In this document: in pieces, positions 55,938 through 64,000 of the stretch
How the letters are laid out: every line of letters starts with the position of its first letter
How positions within the stretch are numbered: the stretch's first letter is position 1
NCBI RefSeq assembly: GCF_016756595.1
Contig: NZ_AP023259.1
Location: 1 to 64,000, forward strand
DNA: 64,000 nucleotides
Source: Mesorhizobium sp. L-2-11
Lineage (GTDB): Bacteria > Pseudomonadota > Alphaproteobacteria > Rhizobiales > Rhizobiaceae
Direction of reading: 5' to 3'
The notes under the pieces: model-generated
Database searches by the model: none
Told to the model about the DNA's origin: nothing
Seen by the model: the letters and a program-made list of their open reading frames with translations, nothing else
Made by a program: the position numbers and the translations under genes

Positions 55938-57038
55938 ATGACCTCGCATTCCGACGCCATCAAATTCGCCTACTGGGTCCCGAATGTCTCGGGCGGCCTG
56001 GTCATCTCCAACATTGAGCAGCGGACAGGCTGGGACATCGACTACAACCGCAAGCTTGCCCAGATCGCCGAGGCCAACGGCTTCGACTACGCGCTGAGCC
56101 AGATCCGCTTCACGGCGGGCTATGGCGCCGACAACCAGCACGAATCCGTATCGTTCAGCCACGCCTTGCTTGCCGCGACGACAACGCTGAAGGTCATCGC
56201 GGCGATCCTGCCCGGTCCATGGAATCCAGCGCTGGCGGCCAAACAGATCGCCACCATCAACCACCTGACCAATGGCCGTGTCGCCGTCAATGTCGTGAGC
56301 GGCTGGTTTCGCGGCGAGTTCGCTGCCATCGGTGAGCTGTGGCTCGACCATGACGAGCGATATCGCCGCTCGGAGGAATTCATACGTGCGCTGCGCGGCA
56401 TCTGGACCGAGGATAATTTCACGCTGAAGGGCGACTTCTATCGATTCACAAACTACTCGATGAAGCCGAAGCCGATCGATCCCCAGCCGGAAATCTTCCA
56501 GGGCGGCTCTTCGCGCGCGGCGCGCGACATGGCTGCGCGGGTTTCCGACTGGTATTTCACCAACGGCAACACGCCGGAAGAGATCAGGAAGCAGGTCGAC
56601 GACATCCGTGCCAAGGCGAAAGCCAATGGCCACAAGGTCAGGATCGGCGTCAATGCCTTTGCTATTGCCCGCGAGACCGAGGCAGAAGCGCGCGCCGTGC
56701 TGGACGAGATCGTCGCCAAGGCCAACCCAGAAGCCGTCCAGGGTTTCGCCGATCAGGTCAAGAATGCCGGCAAGGCTTCGCCGGAAGGCGAGGGCAACTG
56801 GGCGAAGTCTTCCTTCGAGGATCTCGTGCAATACAATGACGGCTTCCGCAGCAATCTCATCGGCACGCCGGAGCAGATCGCCGAACGCATCCTCAACCTG
56901 AAGGATGCCGGCGCCGACCTGATCCTGCTCGGCTTCCTGCATTTCCAGGAGGAGGTCGAGTACTTCGGCAAACACGTCATTCCGCTGGTGCGCAAGCTGG
57001 AACAGGCTCGCGACAGGGAGCTAGTCGCCGCCGAATAG
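55938..57038 (+). CDS. sfnG: FMNH2-dependent dimethylsulfone monooxygenase
   Basis: 366 residues, luciferase-like fold. Converts dimethylsulfone to methanesulfinate with reduced FMN and oxygen, for use as a sulfur source. The N-terminus KFAYWVPNVSGGLVISNIEQ, then LSQIRFTAGYGADNQHESVS, NPALAAKQIATINHLTNGRV and VNVVSGWFRGEFAAIGELWL, match SfnG closely. It starts 24 bases after the reductase gene with AAAAGGGGAC upstream, so the two form an operon. Confidence 0.9.
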   Translation: MTSHSDAIKFAYWVPNVSGGLVISNIEQRTGWDIDYNRKLAQIAEANGFDYALSQIRFTAGYGADNQHESVSFSHALLAATTTLKVIAAILPGPWNPALAAKQIATINHLTNGRVAVNVVSGWFRGEFAAIGELWLDHDERYRRSEEFIRALRGIWTEDNFTLKGDFYRFTNYSMKPKPIDPQPEIFQGGSSRAARDMAARVSDWYFTNGNTPEEIRKQVDDIRAKAKANGHKVRIGVNAFAIARETEAEARAVLDEIVAKANPEAVQGFADQVKNAGKASPEGEGNWAKSSFEDLVQYNDGFRSNLIGTPEQIAERILNLKDAGADLILLGFLHFQEEVEYFGKHVIPLVRKLEQARDRELVAAE

Positions 57039-57045
57039 GACAGGC

Positions 57046-57061
57046 GCGGCCTTCGGGCCGC
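57046..57061 (+). terminator. GC hairpin between sfnG and ABC transporter gene
   Basis: GCGGCC-TTCG-GGCCGC, a perfect 6-bp stem with a stable tetraloop eight bases after the sfnG stop. No U-run follows; it may protect the mRNA end or lower downstream expression. Confidence 0.45.
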
Positions 57062-57093
57062 CGCCAGCCCTCCTTCAAAGTCAGGGACGTTTT

Positions 57094-57605
57094 ATGATTG
57101 GTGCTTCGCTGGGAGCCGCCGCATACGAGCGCGCGCCCGAAATCACCGGCATTCTTGCTGGCGCTGGTCCCGTCGAGGACACGCGTCCGGCGCGCATGTC
57201 GGCTAAGGCTGATGCGATCCTGGCCCTGACCGAGATCGGCATTTCCTTTGGCGGCGTCACGGCGCTGCGGGATGTCGACCTCGAGGTCAAGAGCGGCGAG
57301 ATCCGCGCGGTGATCGGCCCCAACGGCGCCGGCAAATCCTCGCTGATCAACATCATCAGCGGCCTCTATCACGCCGATCAGGGCAGGATCGCGATCGACG
57401 GCCAGTCGTTCTCCCGGGTGCCGGGGAGCCGTCTGGCACGGCTTGGCATCGCACGCACCTTCCAGAACCTGGCGCTGTTCGGCGGACTTTCGGTGCGCGA
57501 CAACATCGCGTCCGGCCGCGTCCACATCAGGCGCGCCAGCTTCGTGGAGCACATCGCCGGTCTGCCACGCGCCCGGCGCGAAGATGCGGGAATCGCCGAA
57601 AAGGT
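57094..57605 (+). pseudogene. Branched-chain-amino-acid-type ABC ATPase (LivG), truncated by IS6
   Basis: About 170 codons. A 40-residue N-terminal extension precedes LALTEIGISFGGVTALRDVD. Walker A is GPNGAGKSS (about residues 75-83), then IARTFQNLALFGGLSVRDNI (Q-loop). The ABC signature and Walker B are missing because IS6 copy G begins at 57606. In this position it probably served uptake of organosulfur compounds. The ORF runs into the IS but is not functional. Confidence 0.92.
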
Positions 57606-58433
57606 GGTTCTGTTGCAAACTTTTTCGTTACGGGTTGTCTGGCAAGTGACCTCCGACATTTTTTTCGGAGGTTTGTGATGTTCAGAGGCCGGCATTTCGA
57701 CCGATCGGTCATCCTGGTGTGCGTTCGCTGGTATCTGGCATATGGACTGAGCCTGCGCGATTTGAAGGAGATGATGGCCGAGCGTGGCATTAGCGTTGAT
57801 CATTCGACGATCCATCGCTGGGTTGTTCACTTCTCGCCCTTGCTGCTGGAGCGCTTCAACCGGCGCAAGCGCGCAGCGACCGGCAAATGGCATGTTGATG
57901 AAACCTACATCAAGGTCCGAGGGCAGTGGATGTATCTCTACCGCGCTATCGACAGCGTCGGCGACACGGTCGAATTCTATTTCAGCGAACATCGGGATTT
58001 GCCGGCGGCCAAGCGTTTCTTCAGGAAAGCGCTGGAGCGCCATGGGCGTCCCGATCGTGTCGTCATCGATGGTAGCCAGACCAACCAGGAGGCGATCGTT
58101 TCCTGCGATACGACACATCGATTGCAGGATCGCTGCAGGCGCCGACCGAAGCCGATCCGAATCCGCCAAAGCCAATACTTGAACAACCGGATCGAGCAGG
58201 ACCATCGGCGGATCAAGCGCCGTGTTCGGCCGATGCTCGGCTTCAAATCTCCCGCAGCCGCAAGCATCATCCTCGACGGCATCGAAATGCTTCACATGAT
58301 GCGCAAACGACAGGCGAGGTTCGCCTTCAACCCAAATCCGTCATTGGCCGAGCAGTTCGATATCCTCGCCGCCGCATAAGCACCGCCCGCCATCTCTTCT
58401 TGCTTCAGTTCAACAAAAATTTGCAACAGAACC
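57606..58433 (+). mobile_element. IS6-family insertion sequence, copy G
   Basis: A full 828-bp copy with the CGGAGG leader. It joins the truncated ABC gene to the region upstream of the type VI operon. Flanking octamers GAAAAGGT and CGGCGCGC do not match, so a deletion or other rearrangement is likely at this junction. Confidence 0.96.
57678..58379 (+). CDS. IS6-family transposase
   Basis: 233 residues with Glu in MMAERG and intact DDE triad. Its leader hairpin is the perfect 8-bp version. Confidence 0.95.
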   Translation: MFRGRHFDRSVILVCVRWYLAYGLSLRDLKEMMAERGISVDHSTIHRWVVHFSPLLLERFNRRKRAATGKWHVDETYIKVRGQWMYLYRAIDSVGDTVEFYFSEHRDLPAAKRFFRKALERHGRPDRVVIDGSQTNQEAIVSCDTTHRLQDRCRRRPKPIRIRQSQYLNNRIEQDHRRIKRRVRPMLGFKSPAAASIILDGIEMLHMMRKRQARFAFNPNPSLAEQFDILAAA

Positions 58434-58920
58434 CGGCGCGCCGCCAAAGTCATGCCGAACGTCGAACATCGATCGCATAAGGGCCTGAACATCCGCGCCG
58501 AGAATTCACATGTGCCGCTGCGAAAGCGGGAACGAACGTGCAGAGCTTTCGATCACCGGGAAGCCTTCAGCGCTTCGTCTCTGTCTTCTCCGCCATCCGA
58601 AATCTCTTCGTTCCACCCCGTTCACAACGCTCCGCATTCCAAAGCCGCGTTCACCGCCTCCAAGCGATCGCGCAGTGGAAAGCTGTGGCGGGAGCCACGG
58701 CCTGAAATCAATCCGCAAGGCAGAACGTCTCCGGCGTCTCGACGCAAGTTAAGGTGACATCGCCCCTGCAGGAACTCCGATGGCTTTACGATGGTGAGAG
58801 CGAGCCTGCATTCCTGTCGCTAATAACTGCATACCAACTGCGCATACAAGGATCTCAGAAAGATGCCTTACAGTCGTCTCATTGGAGACTCGATTTGTCG
58901 AAGGACGCGGAGCGAGGTGG
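58434..58920. other. Region upstream of type VI operon
   Basis: 487 bases without a supported gene. It should contain the promoter of tssK-tagH-tssL-tssM, or was joined by the IS copy at the expense of upstream tss genes. No sigma-54 box was recognised. Confidence 0.3.
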
Positions 58921-60258
58921 ATGTCTTGGGACAATAAGGTCGTTTGGTCGGAGGGGTTATTCCTCCGGCCGCAACATTTTCAGCAAAACGACCGTTATAT
59001 CGAAAAGCTGGTGCGCAGCAGAACGGTCGTTTTGCATGGCTATGGTTGGGGCATTACTCAGCTCCGACTCAATCGCGAGCTCCTTGGCTTGGGTAAGATC
59101 GCTATTGAAACAGCGTGTGGCGTTTTGCCGGACGGGACTCCGTTCAGCATTCCAGATGACGCCGACCAGCCCACTCCGTACGGGGTTCCGGGCCATCTCC
59201 GCGACTCGCTTATCCACTTGGCAGTATCCCTCTATCAACCAGGGGCGGTGGAAACGGATGCGCGAGCAGAAATCGACGTCCCGACCCGCTTTGAGGTTGC
59301 AGTCCAAGATCTTGTCGACACAAATGCGGGCGAGCGAGGCGGCGCCTCCATCGAGGTGGCGCGGCTGCGTTTTCAGCTCTTACCAGACGCAGCAAATCGC
59401 GCGGGGTTCGCCTGTCTTCCTATAGCCCGCCTACTTGAGGTCCGAGCAGACGGTCAAATCGTTCTCGATGAGAACTACATCCCACCAACTCCTGATTGCG
59501 CCAGTTCGCCTGTCCTTTTGAATTACGTGACTGAAATCACCGGCTTGCTTCACCATCGTGGTGAGGCGCTGGCTGCCCGGGTGTCGCAGTCGGGCACGCA
59601 CGGGGTGGCCGAGATTGCTGATTTCCTCCTGCTCCAGGCGATCAATCGTTATGAGCCCTACTTCGACTACCTTTCCAAAGTCGCAAGCGTGAACCCGGTG
59701 GGGCTGTACGGCCTCACGGTCCAGCTGGCTGGTGAGCTGGCCACGTTTTCGCGGGCCGAGAAGCGTCCCCCGTCCTTCGCAGGCTACAAGCACGACGCTC
59801 TGTCGCACACTTTTGCGCCGGTAATGAGCTCAATTCGATCCTCGCTAAGCACTGTGTTAGAACGGACGGCGATACCGTTGCCGCTGCAGGAGTATAAATA
59901 CGGTGTCCATCTCGCCGAGGTGCTTGACCGTTCGCTGTTTACGACTGCGAGCTTCGTGATAGCCGTGCGAGCCGATGTCGAGACCGAGCGGCTACAGCGC
60001 GAGTTTCCCACCCAAATTAAGATCGGTCCGGCTGAGAAGATCAAAGAGTTGGTCAATGTCGCGCTGCAGGGGATCAGCATCAACCGTCTCCCGGTCGCCC
60101 CACGGCAGATCCCCTTCCATGTCGGCGTCACTTACTTTGAAATCGATCAGCAGAGCCGCCTCTGGAAGGACATGCCTCATTCGGCTGGCTTGGCGCTGCA
60201 CGTGGCCGGTGATTTCCCAAATCTCGACATGGCACTCTGGGCCATTCGGTCCCAATAG
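58921..60258 (+). CDS. tssK: Type VI secretion baseplate protein TssK
   Basis: 445 residues from MSWDNKVVWSEGLFLRPQHF, the hallmark start of TssK; the frame is open to 58882, but those 13 residues are not conserved. TssK trimers link the baseplate to the TssLM membrane complex. Other marks: FQQNDRYIE, YVTEITGLLHHRGEALAARV and LNYVTEITG. The end FHVGVTYFEIDQQSRLWKDM is typical. It is followed 26 bases later by tagH. Confidence 0.93.
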   Translation: MSWDNKVVWSEGLFLRPQHFQQNDRYIEKLVRSRTVVLHGYGWGITQLRLNRELLGLGKIAIETACGVLPDGTPFSIPDDADQPTPYGVPGHLRDSLIHLAVSLYQPGAVETDARAEIDVPTRFEVAVQDLVDTNAGERGGASIEVARLRFQLLPDAANRAGFACLPIARLLEVRADGQIVLDENYIPPTPDCASSPVLLNYVTEITGLLHHRGEALAARVSQSGTHGVAEIADFLLLQAINRYEPYFDYLSKVASVNPVGLYGLTVQLAGELATFSRAEKRPPSFAGYKHDALSHTFAPVMSSIRSSLSTVLERTAIPLPLQEYKYGVHLAEVLDRSLFTTASFVIAVRADVETERLQREFPTQIKIGPAEKIKELVNVALQGISINRLPVAPRQIPFHVGVTYFEIDQQSRLWKDMPHSAGLALHVAGDFPNLDMALWAIRSQ

Positions 60259-60284
60259 CCACCATTCGTCAATTCGGATTCAAA

Positions 60285-61691
60285 ATGCCACTGGTTCTAC
60301 ATGTAACGAATACGGAAGCCGGCCTATCGGGTAAACGCGGCGTAAGCTGGCTAATTGAGTCAGCTGGCGGATTGTCGGTAGGCGTGTCCGATGGCAATGG
60401 GTTTGTTCTGTCGGACGATCAGCAAACAGACTCGACGCACCGCTTCTCGATCGAACGTGCGGAGGAGAAATTTGTACTGATCGAGCGCAGCGGCAATGGC
60501 ACATCGTTGAATGAAGGGGCTAAGCCGCTGCCGTCGGACCTGCCTGTTATCTTGACGGCCGGTGACATCGTTCGAATTGGCGGCTACATGATCAAGGTCG
60601 ATGCAGCTTCCATGGGGGATTCTGCCGAAGGCGAGCCGCGCACTGTAGGCTCGCTTAAGGCGTCGAATCTTCTGGGGGTGGTTGAGATGGCTCCTGCCAT
60701 ATCGGTTGGTAGGACCACTCGACTCGGGGAATTGTTCGTCGAGCCCTTCGATAGAGACTTTCCGCCGTCGTCGTTCTTGGACGCTGAGCAAGACTTATCG
60801 CCAGCCACCGCGGGCGCCTGGCAGATGGACAGTTATCCAGATTATATACGGGACCGGGCCGGCATCTTCGTGCAGCCGGCGTCGTGCGTCGAGGTCATCC
60901 CGGAGGACTGGGATCTTGCGACAGAGCTCATAGCCAAACAGGCGTCGACAATTGCGCCAAGCTTCACCAGCGTCAACAAAAACTCTCCTCTAGAAACCGG
61001 CCTGGCCCTGTCACCGCCGGCGCTTGAGCAGCCGTCACGTTCGATGGTGGCTGGGCAGACCGATTCTGGCGGCCAAAATCATGCTGCTATAGCGGCCTTT
61101 CTTGCCGCCTGTGGGCTATCTCTGGCAGATTTCGGGCAAGCCGATATTTCAACCATCATGGATCGTGCTGGGCGGATGCTTCTGAATTCCTTCGTCGGTC
61201 TCAGCAGCACCGTCTCCGCTTGCGAGCACGCCCGGCAAGAATCCGGCCTTCAGTGTACGAGCACCGCGCAGCTCATCGAAAACACCCAGAAGTTTATGCT
61301 GGATGCCAAGGACGCCTTGCGCGCGGCTCTATGCGCCGACATCCCGCGGCTCCTTCATGGAGACCTCGCCGTCGAGCAGGCCTTTGCTGACATCAAAGCG
61401 CAAGAGGGTTCGATGCTAACGGCACTGCACAAGGCTCTACTCAGTGTCCGTGAACGCCTCTGCCCTGAAGCGATCGAGGCCTCGGTTGTCCGGACTAGGA
61501 AGCTCTGGCCCGGCAGCCGGAAAGCCAGGCTTTGGAACAAGTACTGCCGAGTCTTCGACGCCGCCGTCTCCGACATCGAGACTGAAACGCGGAGCGTTGC
61601 CGTCGAGTTTTGGCCTCCGGGTCATGAGACCATCGCCAACGTGCACAAGGCACAAGCCAGAATAAGAGAGTCCGCCCAATGGCACCGGTAG
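60285..61691 (+). CDS. tagH: Type VI secretion FHA-domain protein TagH
   Basis: 468 residues. An N-terminal FHA-like domain has SGNGTSLNEGAKPL in the place of the usual SxNGTxxN core and a well-formed final strand (GDIVRIGGYMIKVD). The C-terminal TagH region contains AAIAAFLAACGLSLADFGQA and the segment LLHGDLAVEQAFADIKAQEG. FHA proteins bind phosphothreonine and in type VI systems link Ser/Thr kinase signalling to assembly. The gene overlaps tssL by 13 bases. Confidence 0.82.
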   Translation: MPLVLHVTNTEAGLSGKRGVSWLIESAGGLSVGVSDGNGFVLSDDQQTDSTHRFSIERAEEKFVLIERSGNGTSLNEGAKPLPSDLPVILTAGDIVRIGGYMIKVDAASMGDSAEGEPRTVGSLKASNLLGVVEMAPAISVGRTTRLGELFVEPFDRDFPPSSFLDAEQDLSPATAGAWQMDSYPDYIRDRAGIFVQPASCVEVIPEDWDLATELIAKQASTIAPSFTSVNKNSPLETGLALSPPALEQPSRSMVAGQTDSGGQNHAAIAAFLAACGLSLADFGQADISTIMDRAGRMLLNSFVGLSSTVSACEHARQESGLQCTSTAQLIENTQKFMLDAKDALRAALCADIPRLLHGDLAVEQAFADIKAQEGSMLTALHKALLSVRERLCPEAIEASVVRTRKLWPGSRKARLWNKYCRVFDAAVSDIETETRSVAVEFWPPGHETIANVHKAQARIRESAQWHR

Positions 61692-62965
61692 CCATACCGA
61701 CTGAGGGTACCGTCTTAAGTTCCGACCTTGCAGTCGGCCCTGGGCCTTCGGCTCTCTCGTCACCGCCGATATCAGGCCAGCCGTTCTGGGAAACGCTAAC
61801 GCTTCACCGGCTCAATCCATTGGTCGCGGCTGCGGCAGCGCTGTTGGGCCTCTGTGCTCACCTCAAGAGCAGTACGGATCAACTTGATGTCGAGGAGTTA
61901 CGCCTGCGGGTGTTGCGAGGGATCGATGCATTCGAGCGTCGGATAATGTCGCGCGGACTGCCAACGCGGATGATCAAGATCAGCAAATATGCTCTTTGTG
62001 CCACGATCGATGACATCGTTCTGAATACGGCTTGGGGTAGCCACAGCGTCTGGACAACACGAAGCATGGTCGGAACGTTGTTCGGCGAGACCTGGGGCGG
62101 CGACCGCTTTTTCGAGCTTCTACAGCAAATGAAAAAAAACCCGGCAAACGACCTCGATCTGCTGGAGTTGCTCTACTACTGCATGCGGTTGGGCTTCGAA
62201 GGTCGCTTCCGGGTGGCCGCGCGAGGAGCCTCCGAACTTAGCGTGCTGTGCGAGGACACGTACCACCTGATTCGGGCAGCGCGCGGTGACTTCGAGCGTG
62301 ACATATCCCCACACTGGCAAGAACGCGCCACAGCGCGAAGACAGTCCAGCAGATTCGTTCCATCCTGGGCCGCCGGCGCTTTCGGAGCAGTAGCCCTCCT
62401 GTCGCTCTATACCGGGCTATTATTTGCACTCGATGGCCAGTCGAATGCGGTTTTCGCTAAGCTGGCAACGCTACCGCCGCGTGGAGCGGTGAGCTTGGCG
62501 AGGACCGCAGCACCGCCCCCAATCCTAATGAGTGGCGATCGACTGCGTCGCTTTTTAGGCGCCGAAATCCGCGATGGGTTGGTCTCTGTCACCGAGGACG
62601 CGCAGCAGATCCTGGTTACCATCCGTGCCTCAGGGATGTTCGACTCCGCAAGTTCGATCATGCAGGGTTCGTTCGTGCCGCTTTTTCTGCGGATTGGGCG
62701 AGCGCTGAACGAGCAACCAGGGGCGGTTCTTTTGACCGGACACACAGACTCGATGCCGATCCAATCTCGTGCCTATCCTTCCAACCAAGACCTCTCAATG
62801 GCGCGTGCCAAGGCGGCGGCTGAGATTATTAGATCGACTATGAGTGAGCCGGGCCACGTGCGGGAGGAGGGCAGAGGGAGCGGAGAACCGATCGCTTCGA
62901 ACCAGACGCCAGAAGGCCGCGCCAAGAACCGCCGGATCGAAATCATAATCACGAAGCCAAACTGA
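61679..62965 (+). CDS. tssL: Type VI secretion protein TssL (DotU) with OmpA-like domain
   Basis: 428 residues. The DotU domain covers about residues 40-220: NPLVAAAAALLGLCAHLKSS, TRMIKISKYALCATIDDIVL, GETWGGDRFFELLQQMKKNP, YYCMRLGFEGRFRVA. One membrane helix follows (WAAGAFGAVALLSLYTGLLF, near residue 235). The periplasmic part ends in an OmpA-like peptidoglycan-binding domain: GHTDSMPIQS, NQDLSMARAKAAAEII, GRAKNRRIEIII. TssL with TssM forms the membrane platform. This is the extended TssL form. Confidence 0.94.
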   Translation: MAPVAIPTEGTVLSSDLAVGPGPSALSSPPISGQPFWETLTLHRLNPLVAAAAALLGLCAHLKSSTDQLDVEELRLRVLRGIDAFERRIMSRGLPTRMIKISKYALCATIDDIVLNTAWGSHSVWTTRSMVGTLFGETWGGDRFFELLQQMKKNPANDLDLLELLYYCMRLGFEGRFRVAARGASELSVLCEDTYHLIRAARGDFERDISPHWQERATARRQSSRFVPSWAAGAFGAVALLSLYTGLLFALDGQSNAVFAKLATLPPRGAVSLARTAAPPPILMSGDRLRRFLGAEIRDGLVSVTEDAQQILVTIRASGMFDSASSIMQGSFVPLFLRIGRALNEQPGAVLLTGHTDSMPIQSRAYPSNQDLSMARAKAAAEIIRSTMSEPGHVREEGRGSGEPIASNQTPEGRAKNRRIEIIITKPN

Positions 62966-62975
62966 GAGTCAGCTT

Positions 62976-64000
62976 ATGCAGTCATTCAAGAGAGCGCTCC
63001 AAGGCAAATGGCTCGGTATCGCAGCAGTCGCCCTGGTGAGTGCTCCGATCTTTATTTTTGGACGGCACCTCTCAATTGGAGGGTACATCCCCCTTGACAG
63101 CCTTGGTGAGCAACTTGCGGCGTCAGCGTTGATGCCGATTGCCTACGTCGTGATCTACATGATCCGGGGCAACGTTGAAGACTTTTTCCTTACCCGAGTG
63201 TCCGGCACGCTGGACGGGATCTGGACAAAGCACAAAGAGGCGGATGGTGCAGGATCGACTTCTTCCGATTGGGGCGGAGCGCGAGCCAGCGCCGCTGCCG
63301 AAGAAGAGCTGGAGGACATGTCAGCTCGCTTTCGCGAAACTCGTATGACGCTAAAGCGGCTTCATCGTCACGGCTTTCTCGGCACGCGGTGGCTCGATCA
63401 ACTGCCGTGGTACGTGATTATCGGTTCGCCCGGATCGGGAAAATCCACCGCCCTTGCAAATTCCGGCCTCAGCTTCCCATTGGCGGAAAAACTCAGCCGT
63501 AAAACGGTCGGCGTGGTCAAGGCCACCCGCAATTGTGATTGGTGGTTCACCGATGACGCCGTACTCATCGACACTCCCGGATACTACGTGCTTCAGAAGC
63601 GCAACCTGGAACAGGACAAAGCGGTATGGCAGGGTTTCCTTCGCCTCCTCAGACGCAGCTGTCGGCGCCAGCCGCTGAGCGGGGTGTTGGTATCAATCGC
63701 GATAAACGAGCTGAGTTTGTCATCCGAGGAGGAACTCTTCGATCACGCCAAATGCATCCGGCAGCGGATCCTTGATCTGTATCGAGAACTTGGATTGCGG
63801 CTGCCGATTTATATATTGCTCACCAAGAGCGATCTAATTGCGGGATTTAATGAGTTCTTCGACGACCTCAGCCGCGAGGGGCGCGAGGCCGTATGGGGTT
63901 TCACTTTCGCGCAAGAGTCATCGGAAAGTGACGGCGATCCGATGGAATCTTACGCAGCAGAATACGACACACTCGTCGGGCGCCTCAATGACAGGCTGCT
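62976..64000 (+). CDS. tssM: Type VI secretion protein TssM (IcmF), 5' part
   Basis: Open to the window end, so 3' incomplete: about 341 of the usual 1100-1200 residues. Starts MQSFKRALQGKWLGIAAVAL, 10 bases after the tssL stop. Two N-terminal membrane helices (WLGIAAVALVSAPIFIFG and SALMPIAYVVIYMI) precede a cytoplasmic GTPase-like domain with Walker A GSPGSGKST at about residue 150, DTPGYYVL (switch) and LLTKSDLIAGFNEFF. TssM is the inner-membrane scaffold of the apparatus. Confidence 0.95.
   Translation, partial: MQSFKRALQGKWLGIAAVALVSAPIFIFGRHLSIGGYIPLDSLGEQLAASALMPIAYVVIYMIRGNVEDFFLTRVSGTLDGIWTKHKEADGAGSTSSDWGGARASAAAEEELEDMSARFRETRMTLKRLHRHGFLGTRWLDQLPWYVIIGSPGSGKSTALANSGLSFPLAEKLSRKTVGVVKATRNCDWWFTDDAVLIDTPGYYVLQKRNLEQDKAVWQGFLRLLRRSCRRQPLSGVLVSIAINELSLSSEEELFDHAKCIRQRILDLYRELGLRLPIYILLTKSDLIAGFNEFFDDLSREGREAVWGFTFAQESSESDGDPMESYAAEYDTLVGRLNDRL

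Noticed and set aside
58541-58552. TCGAAAGCT on the minus strand, matching the core of a tts-box (TtsI site)
   Set aside because: The required upstream half (GTCAG-like) is absent, and it points away from the type VI operon with no effector gene behind it.
1-64000. CRISPR array
   Set aside because: No series of short, regularly spaced identical repeats was seen. All identical repeats are IS ends, the inverted duplication or coding tandem repeats.
1-64000. tRNA gene or tRNA-type attachment site
   Set aside because: No tRNA-like cloverleaf or TTCGAATCC-type T-arm was recognised next to the integrase genes. The recombinase element sits in parB, not in a tRNA.

Overview
The window looks like accessory DNA of an alphaproteobacterium of the order Rhizobiales, most likely Mesorhizobium or a close relative: a Ros/MucR-type zinc-finger regulator, a pRiA4b ORF-3-like protein, DUF736, DUF7007, ArdC and ProQ/FinO-type plasmid/ICE genes, and two large effector-like proteins in the style of rhizobial secreted effectors. 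No nod, nif, rRNA or tRNA gene was seen. The genus is an inference; no search was run.

Bases 1-27428 are a rearranged mobile-element region. Seven full copies of one 828-bp IS6-family element (coordinates under features) and four fragments sit among cargo. Bases 1-5331 and 17212-22542 are an inverted duplication with no difference seen (x pairs with 22543-x), carrying a vgrG, a PAAR-like gene, a decayed gp25-like gene, the first codons of a baseplate-like gene, a small unknown gene, an IS256 stub, IS6 fragments and a Tn3-type resolvase gene cut by IS6. Between the arms lie a truncated zinc-motif gene, a 1066-residue repeat/cysteine-protease-like protein, a response regulator, a LysR regulator, a sensor kinase, decayed IS3 and IS21 pieces and a Tn3 transposase lacking both ends. 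A shorter paralogue of the repeat protein (835 residues) lies at 23676-26183.

Bases 27429-54400 look like a plasmid or integrative-element backbone. A Ros/MucR regulator is followed by an IS66-family element with an exact 8-bp target duplication, then a parB-like gene split by a 6.5-kb element encoding three tyrosine recombinases, a TnpC-like protein and a pRiA4b ORF-3 protein. Downstream are conserved backbone genes, several broken (DUF7007, ArdC). Inside them is a methyl-cycle group: an ArsR/SahR-like regulator without its methyltransferase domain, glyA with a frameshifting deletion, intact metK and intact adenosine kinase. DUF736, DUF2130, ProQ/FinO and DUF309 genes follow.

Bases 55344-57605 hold an organosulfur group: an FMN reductase, an SfnG-type dimethylsulfone monooxygenase and a LivG-type ATPase truncated by IS6. 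From 58921 to the window end runs a type VI secretion operon in the order tssK, tagH, tssL, tssM (tssM leaves the window). The vgrG/PAAR modules could serve this system, although the decayed gp25-like and baseplate-like genes beside them resemble phage-tail-like contractile injection loci. IS6 copies sit at most of the module boundaries, and none of the seven has matching 8-bp flanks, so much of the layout probably arose by IS-mediated deletion, inversion and duplication.
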